NCBI RefSeq assembly: GCF_021917145.1
Contig: NC_061062.1
Span: 3,693,468-3,757,467 of the forward strand
Direction of reading: 5' to 3'
DNA: 64,000 bases
Source: Hypomesus transpacificus
Taxonomy: Eukaryota; Chordata; Actinopteri; Osmeriformes; Osmeridae
Position numbers and translations under genes: made by a program. Shown piece after piece: positions 22,423 through 34,440 of this stretch; the stretch's first letter is position 1, and every line of letters starts with the position of its first letter. A model generated the notes under the pieces. It made no database searches. It saw only the letters and a list, made by a program, of their open reading frames with translations, and was not told where the DNA came from.

Positions 22423-25124
22423 ATGATGGAGAACCACGGGACCATTTATCGGAACAACATCAGCGTGTACCAGGTGTCGGATGAGGGGGAGACCGCCATT
22501 GGGGTCTACCTCATTTTCCTAGGTAAGAACCCTCCAGGGGTACAGGGAGGGGGGGGTTTAAACTTGCTTCCTCTTGATCTGCAGTTGAATGCTCTAAAAC
22601 TAGGCTACACTGAGTCGTACTATTCATACAGCAACACAAAAACCTTCTCAAGCCAGTATTAAAATCATGACACTACACCAGTTGTAATACTCAGTGGTTA
22701 TTATTAGAAGTTGTGTGTTATGTTGTGATAAGTTGTTGTTGTGTTTAGGTTGGCTGTCGTGGATCGGTAACGGAGTAGTGATCCTGATGATGACCAAGCA
22801 GAGACACTACCTGGAGCCGTCCGACCTGCTGACCTACAACCTGGCCGTGTCCGATGCCGGCATTGCCATGTTCGGCTACTCCCGAGGCATCTTGGAGGTC
22901 TTCAATGTGCTCAACGACGACGGGCAGCTGATCAGGACTCTGTGGACCTGCCAGGTGGGCTGCTGCAGCAGGGACTTGAATTCTCCCTCAAAAAAAACGA
23001 TTGCATTTGCTGTCTTGTCTTTTTTTACGTCTCTATTTCTCTCTTTTTCACGTGTTTTTGCATTCTCTGTCTTTCTCTCAAAAACCCTAACCCGTGAAAT
23101 AGCTTCCGAAGTTTGAGAAGTGTTTTCAAATATTGTTTGTGTTTGACCTTGTATCTTAGCATCAAGTGTATTTCTACAAAGCAGACCCACTGTTCAAGAT
23201 GAAACCGGACCTGTCTTACTCACTGCAGTTGCCCTGGCAACCCGGGATTCCTTCGAGGTTTGACAGATGAGAGGAATAAAAGAGAGATAATTATAAAACA
23301 GAACTTTCCACTGCTAAAGTGGAGTGTGTGCTTTAAGCGTTCCTGTCTACCTTCCAGCAGACTGTGGCAGACTGTGTGAGGTCATATTGTCCTTGGCTAA
23401 ACTCAAGCCCCAGAGCACACTGTCCTCTGAATCGTTTTACAAAGAACTTGCCTCATACAGGTAGGGCAGGCTACCCATCTTGTCACACTAACCAGGTGGT
23501 AGGTAGTAGGAGGTTGCAGTGTCTAGGTGCTGGGGGGTAAGTTAGGCCAGGGTAACTACAGGGGACTGGGGACTATGGTGACGGAGGGGGTCAGGTGCTG
23601 AAGAGCTAAGGATGGGGTTGGCACAGTGTCCACTGCAGCCTGGCCATTTGGCTGCATTCTGAAATGTTCGGCGTGTCAGCCAGTTGAAGTCCTGATCAGG
23701 TCTGTGTGTGTGTGTGTGCCAGGTGGATGGCTTCCTGATCTTACTCTTTGGGCTGATCAGCATCAACACTCTGACTGCCATCGGCATCATCCGCTACATC
23801 AAAGCCTGCCAGCCACAATATGGTACGCTAACCAGACACAGCCTGTCTGTCTGCCTGTCTGTCTGTCTGTAAAGACTTTCACCCTGAGAGTAGCTTAATA
23901 GATCCCTGTTTCAGATCTGATCTCATTTGTTTTCATTGTCACAGAGATGTGCCTATGATATCCTGTTGACAAACGATGTTCTTCTCTCATTTTAAGTTCA
24001 GCACATAACTAAGCCTAACGTCGCCATGGTGATCGGTTCAGTGTGGCTGTCCGCTCTGTTCTGGTCCGGAGCGCCTCTAGTGGGCTGGGGGAGTTACACA
24101 TGTAAGTTGTCCCCACTGCTGCATCGTGGGATACGTTGCGAACTGAACGTCTTACATTTTTGCATTAAGTCTTAAATGTGAAGATGTTTGGGTGTCTGTC
24201 CTCCTGCCTGCAGCTCGTAAGTACGGGACGTGTGAGATCGACTGGGTCCAGGCCCGGTACTCAGTGCCATTCAGACTCTACGTCCTCCTTATCTTCATAT
24301 TCAACTTCTTCATCCCCGTCAGCACCATCGTCTTCTCCTACGTGTCAATCATCCGCACCGTAAACTCTGCCCACAAGTCCAGCAAAGGGGGTGAGATCAG
24401 CGAGAGGCAGAGGCAGATGGAGCGCAGCATCACACGAGTGGGTCACACACACACCCCTGCCACACACACATCCCTACCACACACACATCCCTACCACACA
24501 CACATCCCTACCACACACACACCCCTACCACACACACACACCCCTGCCACACACACACCACCCATGGCTAATGTTGCTGCCTCTCCCTGCCCCCAGGTGT
24601 CCCTCCTCCTAGCGGCTGCCTTCCTCCTGGCCTGGTCTCCCTACGCCGTCATCTCCATGTGCGCGGCCCTGGGCTACGAGGTGCCCCCCCTCACCAGCAT
24701 CCTGGCCAGTCTGTTTGCCAAGTCAGCCAGCTTCTATAACCCCATCATCTACCTGGGCATGAGCGCCAAGTTCAGGGAGAATCTGATGGCCCTGGTCCAC
24801 TGGCCCTGGTCCTGTCCAGCCTGCCTTGGATGGTTCACCTTCTCCCAGACCCCCATGCCCCTCCTGCCTCGCCCGCTACGCCCAGACGAGGTGCAGGTGA
24901 ACGTGGAGGTGGCGGCCATGAAGGGAGAGGAGGGTGACGGGCACACTAACTTGGACTCGGGGGTGGAGCTGGGGGCTCACAACGAGAGCAGCGATGGAGG
25001 GTTGGGGGAGGCGAGGGTGGAGGAGAGGGGGGAGGAAGCGCCCATGTTGAGTAACCACAGCAGTTCTCTCATACGTCCTGCACACGGGTTTCTGAGGAGG
25101 CTAAGCAACTCAGGCCGTCTGTGA
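22423..25124 (+). CDS. Non-visual opsin of the neuropsin (Opn5-like) group
   Basis: Six exons join in frame to 420 residues: 22423-22522, 22749-22954, 23723-23822, 23997-24101, 24214-24437, 24597-25124. It is a seven-helix receptor with opsin hallmarks: N-glycosylation sequon Asn12-Ile-Ser, TM1 GNGVV, TM2 NLAVSDAG, the disulfide pair Cys101/Cys177 (LWTCQ, GTCEIDW), retinal-binding Lys287 in LFAKSASFYNPIIY, and NPIIY at 293-297. The acidic residue of the D/ERY motif is missing; residues 125-127 are IRY. The long C-terminal tail (about 115 residues) is rich in Glu, Gly and Ser. The TM6-TM7 region resembles Opn5 (AWSPYAVIS, LxAKSAxxYNPIIY). The fish-rich opn6-opn9 classes are the best guess, but I cannot decide which from memory, so no symbol is given. 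Two in-frame ATGs (22423, 22426) are both possible starts. A light-sensing role is inferred from the retained lysine. Confidence 0.93.
24438..24596 (+). repeat. Last opsin intron: 15-bp CA-rich minisatellite
   Basis: The intron is 159 bp (53 codons) and consists largely of copies of CACACACATCCCTACCA-like units. No stop codon interrupts the exon frame across it, so the retained form would stay open. Confidence 0.85.
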
Positions 25125-28100
25125 GCCTGTTGGCTGGCGGAGGCCAAAGCGGTCCCATTTTTGTCATTCAAGTAAATACTGTTCAGTGTGGAGCTGTAAG
25201 TCTGTAAACCCCATTTGTGTCATTAATGAAACCGCACACAGGGTCAGACACTGAATCCAAAAGGAATGTTGTTTTTGGGATATCATATGGTTCTACACCC
25301 TGTAGCCCTCTCTTGTGTAGACAACTAGAGCCCTGGTCCTTGGCCAGTTTCTCATCTGACCTGAGATGTCTCTTAACTCTGCCATAAATGTCCTGCTGCC
25401 CAGGACTGGCCTCGGTGAAGGAGGAGGTTGCCTACTTTGCTCCATTTTCACTCGTACAGTCTTTGTGTAAAATCAGAAATCATGTCTGCTTTGTAATTTA
25501 CAGTATCAAATGTGTTGTTTTTGATCATAAATGTCACTTGTTATTGATGGAAAGAGAAAGTCTGTCAGTTTCTGTGATGTTTGCTAAGGTCGTCAGTCAT
25601 GGTCAGGTAAATTTATGCTGAAAGGCTATTTTATAAATATGACGGGGGAGGGGAGGACCACTGCTGGGTAATGACTGTTGACTCCCGGTACTTTTCAGAG
25701 GAGCAGAGAGAAGCACTAATGAGCCTTGGAAGAGGTGAGAACGGCCCCTCACTGACCTGCACTCGTTAATCTGGGGGCCCGGCCCCCTCTGGCCCTCCTC
25801 TGGCCCCTCTGTGTTCCCTCCAGGGCTGCCTGGGAAACACTCTGACAGGCAGACAGCCATTCACTTCCTCAGTCAGCCAGCCTGGAGTAGTACTATGTTA
25901 CCATCCACAGTTTCCCTTATATAATTAAGACAGGCAGGTAAACAAGAACTATGTCAAAGTGCACAGTCTTTCCTTTAAAAATGTTGACTATTGTTTTGTT
26001 CATTTTCAAGTTTGCATCTTCAGTTTGACAGTTGTGGTTGCCTTCTCTGGCAGAAGTGATGTCTCTCCAGTATATGTACAGAGAGCTGTTGTCCAAAGGG
26101 TGCAGGCAGGAATGTCAGCTGTACTAATGGAGGAGAACAAGCAGACAATACACCCCAGGAGGTCCCTGAACCTGCACAAAAGCAAGTCACCAAAACACTA
26201 GCTTGTTAGGACACACCTTGCTGTAAACAGAATGTCGAAGTTGTAATTGAGTTTATGAAACACTTTAAAGTTACCTTGGAGTTGATGAACATGAACAGTC
26301 AGGGACTTCAAAGTAGTCAAATGATTTGAGGTGTTATGATTTAGCAACAGGAATAGCAGGTTAAGGTGGCATGTGAATAGCACTGATTCTGGAGAGGTCA
26401 GATTAAGAACCTGACCTCTGAAGTGAGGACTCTGGGTAGATCCCACTTTGGGACCTCTCTGTTCCCTCCGCGTAATCAGAGATCAACTAGCTTGGCCTGA
26501 CCTGAAACAACTGTGTCATTTCCTTTTTGCTCAACTCCTCCTCTTCCCACACACACTTGTGCAGTGACACACACACACTTACACACTCACACGTCTTAAC
26601 AGCAACTTAGCTTGGAGGAATGGAGAGCCAAGCCAAGTTCTCCTTGTGACCATCACCTGTTTACTGGGAGAGAACCAAAAACTATGAAACCATGAACCAA
26701 GCCTGCTGTCTGTTAGCAAGAGAGTTAATCCAGAGAAATATGATGATCGAGTTTGTTGATACCTGATTATGACACCACGATTATGGACACAAAAACATGA
26801 CTTGAGGATTTTATGAAACCCTAGATCCTTCTCCACTGTTTTAGAGACAGGGAGGGCTGAGACAGAGAGATATACAATGACTCCATCTTGGAGTCCATCT
26901 CGGTCACGATCATAAAACCCCCAGTGACACATCTGACAGGAAATGCAACGTTAAACTTACAACTGGTCTCCATGAAGACTAGCCAGGGGTCCAGCATGCT
27001 GACGCAGGAAAACCACATGGTGGTGGGGGGGGGGGGGGGAGGTGACGGCGAGATCGTCCTTGGTGCTCACTACAACATCCAACGATGATTGTGGACAATG
27101 GGGGGTCAGTTGTTCTGCCAAGACGCTGACACAGATCTCAGGTGAGCCACTTGTTTGGGTTTTGTCCTGCAGGCTCTCTTGAGGCAGAGCTTTGGGTCTT
27201 CACTGGGCCTTCGGGAAGAAGAATTCAGGTTCAACCTATCCTGTGAAGAGTTCCTTGGATTGTCTTAGCCTGGATTTATATGAACTCCTTTTATAGTTAT
27301 TTTGTTGAAAGGTTACAAGGACTGAAAAACTTGATTTGTTGTGAATATGACTTTTGTATGTTGTTTATCTTACTTGGTTTATATTTGTCGAAATTATTCG
27401 TACCGTAGCAAAGAGTCAATGTGAGTTTGACACAGAAGGTGGTCATTTGGAGCAGGATTTAGTGTTCTGAGGGACTGAACATCCCAGTGTTTGAGTAGGC
27501 TACCTTAACAAAGCTCCGTCAAATGAAAACAGTCCTCTCTGGACCAGCCTCAAACAGTAGTCCCATCTGATAACAAAGCACAGTGAAATAAAACAGCTGT
27601 TCAACATCACTATTAAGGAAAGTTATGTAAGAGCAATAACAAACTGCCAATCCATACTCTCTGACAGCAAGCTGAACAGACAGATTATTTAGTACCAGTT
27701 TTTTGGACATCAGATCACTGAGAAAATTGAATTTAAAATGTTATTTCTTATGTTTCACAACATATTCTACTTAAGGACTTAAAAGCTATGGAGGTTTGGA
27801 AAATATGAGATGCTGTAGATATTACTCTGAAACTTCCAAGCAACAGAAAAATCACAGTATTGGGCTGGGTAGCAGCCAGACAGGGAGGTCATCAATTATT
27901 TCTTGGAGGGGAATAGATATTTTTTTTTTTTTTACTAATAGCAAAGCTAAAGTTAGATCACTTATTTCACTAACTCTTTCAGTGTTTCCCACACATAGAC
28001 TAATTTGTGGCGGTGCGCCACAGAATCAACACCGGCCGCCACACATTGCGTTTCGTAAACATTTTTTTTTATCGCTATTTAGGTAAAAACACGCAGCGTA

Positions 28101-28979
28101 TTCGTTCAGCTGCATTTCCTTTCCCTGCTCTCCCTCCGTCTCTTTCACGCACGCGTCTTTCTCACATACACACACAGTCACTACGTCAGCACACGTTAGC
28201 AACGATGCATACGCCGTTCTAGTGAGACCGACAGCTACATCAGCGAGCCTTCAGCATTAGTGCCGTAGCTAAAGGTCTAGGAAAGTTGAGGCTACTTTTC
28301 GCTAGGTACCGACGGACATGTCTTAATCGAAGGTTCCCCTTCGTTGTTTTGGTGAGAAGTTTCAAGAGCTAGCTACTTACCCGGCGTCATGGAGCCGACC
28401 AGTTAAATAGTTATTTAGCACCCTGTATGCAGCGTCGCTACCTGCATATGCAGAAATTATTTGTTTGTTGTTGTTGATTGATTTTGTGAATTATTTCGAC
28501 CCCCCCCCCCGGTCTGACATGAAACAACACCCCCCCCCCCCCCCCCCCGCCACATATAGCTTTCTAATCTGTGGGAAACACTGTCTTTACTAATATTAAC
28601 CCCAACATGTAGCTGTTTTCAACTCTACAGTGTTGCAGTGACCCTAGGGCCCCCTCAGAGTGATGACTAGTTGATTATGACAGGTCCCTGAGACAAGTAG
28701 AGGTGTTTTTGTAACCAAGCCACCTGCCCTGGTTCTAAACTGACAGTAAGCTGTCATGGAATCATGACAATTATTATTACCTTCATCATATTTGACCCCC
28801 TTTTAGGGCACCCTGAGGACACCTCATTGTCCACGTTGCCAGGTTTGTCCTCCCTTTGCTTTCACTGCCAGGTTCAAGTTGCCCCAGGTTGTGTCGTCCC
28901 CAGCAGGGTCCTCCCTTCTCAGCTGATGTCAGCAGGGATGACTGGGAAGCTGGGGGAGATTATTTAAGCAGCGTCGCTC
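25125..28979. other. Opsin-coch intergenic region
   Basis: About 3.9 kb without recognisable coding exons. It includes the opsin 3' UTR, microsatellites (poly-G near 27026, poly-C near 28501 and 28531), and a hAT-like element (27980-28583). Longer open frames here (for example 26579-26932 minus) have no recognisable content. Confidence 0.5.
27980..28583. mobile_element. hAT-like element with CAGTGTTTCCCACA termini
   Basis: The left end CAGTGTTTCCCACA is mirrored by TGTGGGAAACACTG at the right end, followed inward by GTGGCGG and CCGCCAC. TCTTT sits immediately outside both ends (5 bp; hAT elements usually make 8 bp), so the target duplication is only partly visible. The right part contains poly-C runs. 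No transposase is seen. A truncated relative starts at 63531. Confidence 0.7.
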
Positions 28980-29127
28980 TCTCTGGAGGGTCAGAAGTGA
29001 ACCAAGGAATACTGCAAGATTCTCAGGAATATTAACACATTCCAACTGCAACATCCGATCGGAATCTTTGGATTTTTATCAAACTAAAATTGGAAGAAAA
29101 GTTTTATTTCCCTGCTAATTATTACCT
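28961..29127 (+). promoter_or_regulatory. coch: Probable coch core promoter and untranslated first exon
   Basis: A TATA-like TATTTAAG at 28961-28968 precedes about 140 bp that ends at a good donor (ATTACCT then GTAAGT at 29128). The coding exon begins after an acceptor at 29381. This gives a plausible untranslated exon of about 28990-29127. The TSS is inferred. Confidence 0.5.
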
Positions 29128-29396
29128 GTAAGTTTGACTTTTATTGTTTCAGTGTTATTTCTTATACACACAGAGGGAGATGTTCTTGTTTACGCATGAC
29201 TGAGAATCACCCAGGCAGCATTCTAGATCAGGCTGTTGTTTTCTCTCTGGATTCATTAGGCAACCACTGTCACCTATGTCCTTGTTCAATATCAGTTATC
29301 TGCCTGACCTGCTGTAGTTTCACTGACTGTGCATCCAGAAAAGAACTTCACTTTTGTTACTGATGGACTGATTTGTTGCAGGTGTCTGAGTCTATA

Positions 29397-31904
29397 ATGT
29401 CAAATCTGTCTGCTGTTCTTCACCTATTAGGTAAGCACTTGGTAAACCAACTCGAAGCATTTCTGAATGTATTACTAAGACATTTTGATATTTTGTTGTA
29501 AACAAATGTTTTTGTTGGTGTTGAGAGCAGAAGCTCTCCTTTACCTCTCAACTTAAATGAAGACAAAAAACGACTTGAGTGTCCACAATTATTTTGACAA
29601 TCAGATCCTATGACATACTATATGTTTCTGGGCTTTGTAACCAATTAAACATTTAATTTGTTTTTATACTAACTTGACTATGACCGGATTTAAGTCAGTA
29701 TGATACTAAAGATCTACAATGACATTAAATTGGAACCTCATTGAGAGCACTTCTCCGAGGACAAAAGATCTTCTGTAAATCACTGCTTGAACAGCTATTC
29801 TGTTTCACGTTCAGGTATTTTGGGTTTGACATACAGAGCATTTGGATCTGAACCAGATGGTAAGTGACTATAAATGTATTCTCATGTGTGAATTACAGTT
29901 GAAATATGTTGTTGTGTCCAAGCAGTAATTTATTATATTTATTTATAAAAACCTTTCAATTAGTTACTGGATAGAATGTTGATGTTGCTGAATACCACTC
30001 AGGCCCCGGTCGGTGTAGGAAACCATAGGCCCATTGGTGTTCAGTTTGGAGGAAAGCGATTCCCACCTTAGCCTACCTGAATGTCTGTAGGCTGCTCTGG
30101 TGAATACTCTAAAGCTCTATAGATTTAATATTCATCGTCTAGCTATTCATTCACGTTTCAGTTCCCTTGCCAATCGCCTGTTTGACACGCGGAGCAGACA
30201 TACCGGAGTCCCGACAGGTGGTCTTGTGTCCACCCAACTGTACGCAGTGGCGTGTGTCGGTGTTCGGTTCCGGTGTGTATGCCGCTGTGTCTAGTGTCTG
30301 TGCTGCTGCGGTACACAGGTAGGGGATGATATGAACGGAACCCTTGATTGCATTCACTTATGTGTCGTTTATTTAACGTTATGACTTAAGCGGCCCTACA
30401 TTTCTTTTTCAGAGGGGTGATCCAATCGTCTGGTGGTCCGGTAGAGGTGCACAGACTGCAGGGCAGAGTGAACTACCTCAGTTCCTACTCCCACGGTGTC
30501 CAATCCCAGGCGCTGGCCAAGTGGACCTCATCTTTCACCGTCGCCGGTAAGGGGCGACACAACACAAATCAATAAAAAGCTCTCTGGAGTTTCAACATTG
30601 AAACTACGGACCATCAACGATCATATCATTATAGTACGTGCCATGTAGAGCGGATTGTGTTTAGCGACATCAGCTAATATCAAATCTCCGATTTCATTAA
30701 CTATTTCGTTTGAGTGCAGTTGTAATGAGTCCGGGTTTCCCTGTGTGTGGTCAGGTGCTGTCTATGTTTCCCAGGAGCTGTCCAGTAAGATCACTTCTAC
30801 TGCCCTCCCTGCTGCCGAACCAGGTAGAGCTCCAACCAGTCTGGCTAAATAAGTATCATACACACTGGTGTTTAAATACAGGGATAATAGTACAACATAA
30901 CTAACTGCGTGAGCATAAATAGTTGAGCATTTTCACAGACACAATCTGTCTTTATTCATTTCAGACTCATGATCAACGATGTTTTATGACCATCATAACA
31001 CTAAGGAGAAGGCCATGCAGTAACCTGAGTTTGTGTGTTTTGTGTGTGTGTGTGTGTGTCTTGCAGAAAAGAAACCACTAAAGAAGCCAGTGAAGAAAAT
31101 CCCATCAGGAGGAAATAGAGGTATGTGTGTGTGTGTATGTGTGTGTGTGTGTGTTTGCATGTAGGTGTGTGTGTGTGAGCTCTGAGAAACTGCTCTATTT
31201 GCTAAGAAAGTATCATGCTACCTCATAACGGTTTATTACAGAGGTATCTTGGGTCTAGGAGTGGCGTAAGGTTGGCCAGTGTAAGCATTCATATCATAAT
31301 GAACTGCTGAGTTGCTGATTGATAATCCTGCATGTCTCTCCTGTCGCAGACTGTCAGATGGAGATAGCTGTTCTGCTGGACAGCAGCCAGAATATCGGCA
31401 AGAGGCGCTTTACCCTGCAGAAGAACTTCCTTAGTAAGCTGGCAGTCATGCTCAGAGTTGGACCAGATGGGCCACATCTGGGGGTGGTCCAGACCAGGTG
31501 GGTAAGATAGAGTCCTTGTGCCCCTCCCCTCCCCCTCCCCCTCCCCCTCCCCTCCCCTCCCCTCCCCTCCCCTCCCCTCCCCTCCCCTCCCCTCCCCTCC
31601 CCTCCCCTCCCCTCCCCTCCCCTCCCCTCCCCCCTCCCCCTCCCCCTCCCCTCCCCTCCCCTCCCCTCCCCTCCCCTCCCCTCCACTCTCCATAGTACAG
31701 CACACTGATTGATGACACCGGCCCGTTGCCTCTGCAGTGACACCCCCAGGACAGAGTTCTTCCTGACCAACTACACTCAGCCCAAAGAGCTGGTCTCAGC
31801 CATCAAGCAGATCAGCTACCAGGGAGGCGACACCAACACAGGTTCCATCTGATTAACAATGTCTTACATGAAGCATGTCACAGCAGATTGGCATGAAGTA
31901 ATGG

Positions 31905-31943
<39 letters not shown>

Positions 31944-33357
31944 TTAGAGTTTGAATAAACTGATATCTATCTGTTACACAAGATAGATGAAAGAATGAGT
32001 TTGAGAATGGAGAGAAGTGACAAGCGAATTCAATTCATGTAACCCAGGGAAGGCCATCATGCACACCGTGGAGTCGTTCTTCAGTGCGGAGGCGGGGTTG
32101 AGGCGGGGTCACCCCAGGGTCATCATGGTGCTCGTCGACGGTTGGCCGTCTGATGATCTGGGGGAGGCGGCCATGCTGGCCAGAGAGTCGGGCATCAACG
32201 TGTTCCTGGTGTCAGTTGCCAGACCTGCCCCTGAAGAGCTGGCTATGGTCCCAGAAAAGGACTTTGCTAAGAAGGTAGAGACACACAGCTCCTTGGATTA
32301 CCTTGGTGAAGTTGAAAACCTAATCAGCATCATCAATCATCGTTTTGCACATTGTGTTCAATGTGTTTTTTTGCCACACACTGTGTATACATCCGTTTTT
32401 CACTTGTCGTTCGTCTGTCCACGTGCGTGTGCATTCATCTTTGGGTGTGTGTGTATGTGTGCGTGCGTGTTGTCAGGCAGTCTGCAAGGACAACGGTTTC
32501 TTCGCTCTGAGCATGCCCAGTTGGTTCACCACCACTAAGCATGTGAAGCCGCTGTCCCAGCGCCTGTGCTCTGCGGAGCAACTGCTGTGCAGCAAGACCT
32601 GCTACAACTCTGTCAACCTGGGCTTCCTCATCGACGGCTCCTCCAGCGTGGGGGATGGAAACTTCCGCCTTGTCCTCGACTTCCTGTCCTCCATTGCCGG
32701 GAGCTTTGATATCTCCGACGTGGGAGCCCGAATAGGTAGATATAATGCTTCAATATGAGTGTGAGTGTGGAGACGTGGTGTCAGTGTTTTGGTTTTTTGT
32801 GTTCATCCGTGTCCTGTTTTGTTTTCGTAAGGTGCTGTTCAGTTCACTTATGACCAGCGTTTGGAGTTTGGTCTGTATGACTACAAGGACAAGGAGGCAG
32901 CCATCAGGGCTCTGCACAGCGTGCCCTACATGTCAGGGGGCACTGCCACCGGTGACGCCATCACCTACACCGTCCAGAACCTCTTCCCGCCCAGGAGGGC
33001 GGGGCCAAGGAGGAACTTCCTGATCGTGGTCACAGATGGGCAGTCCTACGATGATGTCAGAGGTCCTGCCTTGGCAGCCCAGAAAGAAGGTGTGTGTGTG
33101 TATGGTTGCGTCTGTTTGTGTGTGTGTGTCGATGCACGTGCGCGTGTGAACCTGTTCTTACTCTTCTCCTTCTGTGATGCAAAGGAATTACAGTTTTCTC
33201 AGTGGGCGTGGCCTGGGCGCCTGTTGATGACCTCAAAGCGATGGCGTCCGAGCCCAAGGAGAGCCACGCGTTCTTCTCTCGGGAGTTCACGGGGCTGCAG
33301 CAGTTCACCCAGCCGCTGGTGCGCGCCATCTGCCAAGACTTTACCAATGCCAACTAG
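29397..33357 (+). CDS. coch: Cochlin (LCCL domain plus two vWFA domains), secreted
   Basis: Twelve coding exons join in frame to 553 residues (human 550): 29397-29430, 29815-29859, 30162-30318, 30413-30546, 30755-30823, 31067-31120, 31350-31497, 31738-31841, 32048-32274, 32477-32735, 32832-33089, 33185-33357. Residues 1 to about 22 form a signal peptide ([20 protein letters not shown]). The LCCL domain spans about 27-121 with the expected cysteines ([27 protein letters not shown]). A basic linker ([10 protein letters not shown]) follows. vWFA1 starts near 167 and, like the human protein, has a degenerate MIDAS (LLDSSQNIG). vWFA2 starts near 370 with intact D377-G-S379-S-S381. Cochlin is an extracellular matrix protein of the inner ear; its LCCL domain is linked to innate immunity and human deafness mutations cluster there (family knowledge). 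Intron 7 holds a (CCCCT)n tract and intron 8 a (GT)n tract. Confidence 0.97.
31514..31690 (+). repeat. coch: (CCCCT)n pentanucleotide repeat in coch intron 7
   Basis: About 175 bp of CCCCT units with a few CTCCC/CCCCCT phase changes starts 17 bp after the donor and ends about 45 bp before the next acceptor, so it fills most of a 240-bp intron. Confidence 0.95.
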
Positions 33358-34159
33358 ACACCTCCTTTTCCTCACACACACATATATATGTATGTATACA
33401 CACATACATACATATATATATATAGGCACCGCAAACAAACCAGCCTGAGCTTTGACATGGCTTCTTCACTGCCCTTCTTTAATGCCTCTATATACATATG
33501 TGTCCAGCCCATCTAAATACAGGTAGCTCCCCCTAATGTTCTCAAACTACCTTTAAACACTTCCTCTGAAAATGTAAATATTGGACAATGTGTGTATTCT
33601 CTCTAAAACACAAGGCAAGATAAATGTGGATATGGGTCCAGTTGACTGGATCAAACACAATTGACCAACTTCTCAGTCCTAGAGAATACACATACACTCC
33701 TAATGCTTCCATGCTTTTATATGTTGTAAGGCTGTAACTATATCGATAGGCCTATGTATATATGAATTTCAGAGCTATCCGTGTTTTCTGATTCAAAGTA
33801 ACAGTGTCACGTATGAAACAGCACCCCCTGACCATGTCTCAAGGTACCTGCAACCACGGCAACGTCCTCGTGCTCTGGATGTACTTCTTAACTGTGCTGT
33901 CTTTTACTCAGTGGTAAGAGTGGTGTATAGGGAGAAACATACCATTATAAACTGTCTCCTTGCCTTCTAATGATGTTACTGCTTCAACCTGTGACAGCGT
34001 GTGTTCCACTGACACAAGCCTGCACGTACATTTGCATGTTGAACCTTTACTTTCTTTTTTTTTTTTTTTTTTTTTAAGAGCTGAGGGAGATTCTCATTCG
34101 ATTGAATGTTTTTTTTGATTATTCTGTGTTCCATATTTATTGTTTCTTTGTTTTCTTTC

Positions 34160-34165
34160 AATAAA
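34160..34165 (+). terminator. coch: Poly(A) signal of coch
   Basis: AATAAA in CTTTCAATAAAGACTG is followed within 30 bp by GT/T-rich sequence, as expected of a cleavage site. Confidence 0.7.
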
Positions 34166-34434
34166 GACTGAAAGAATTGTGTATTTGTACATTGTGTCCT
34201 GTTGTCACTGAGAATGTTGTAGAACAAACCCCAATACCGGAGGCATTCTACAGGTACACCATTTAATATTTATTATAGACATTTTATATACATTACTTTT
34301 CAACATTTGTATTTTGCTATGTGGTACAATCTTTAAAATCAGCTGATTCATAGTTTGTAAATCAAAACCCTTACAAAACTCGCAAACTGATCAGAATTTT
34401 TTTAAAACTTTTTTTGGAAGACTAGAAAAAATAC

Positions 34435-34440
34435 TTTATT
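34435..34440 (-). terminator. strn3: Candidate poly(A) signal of strn3
   Basis: TTTATT on the plus strand gives AATAAA on the strn3 strand, about 1.6 kb after the strn3 stop codon. Another candidate is at about 34269. The choice between them is not certain. Confidence 0.4.

Noticed and set aside
31289..31770. Long open frames on both strands rich in Gly/Glu/Arg or Pro/Ser
   Set aside because: They are translations of the (CCCCT)n repeat in coch intron 7. Repeats without stop codons are open in several frames at once.
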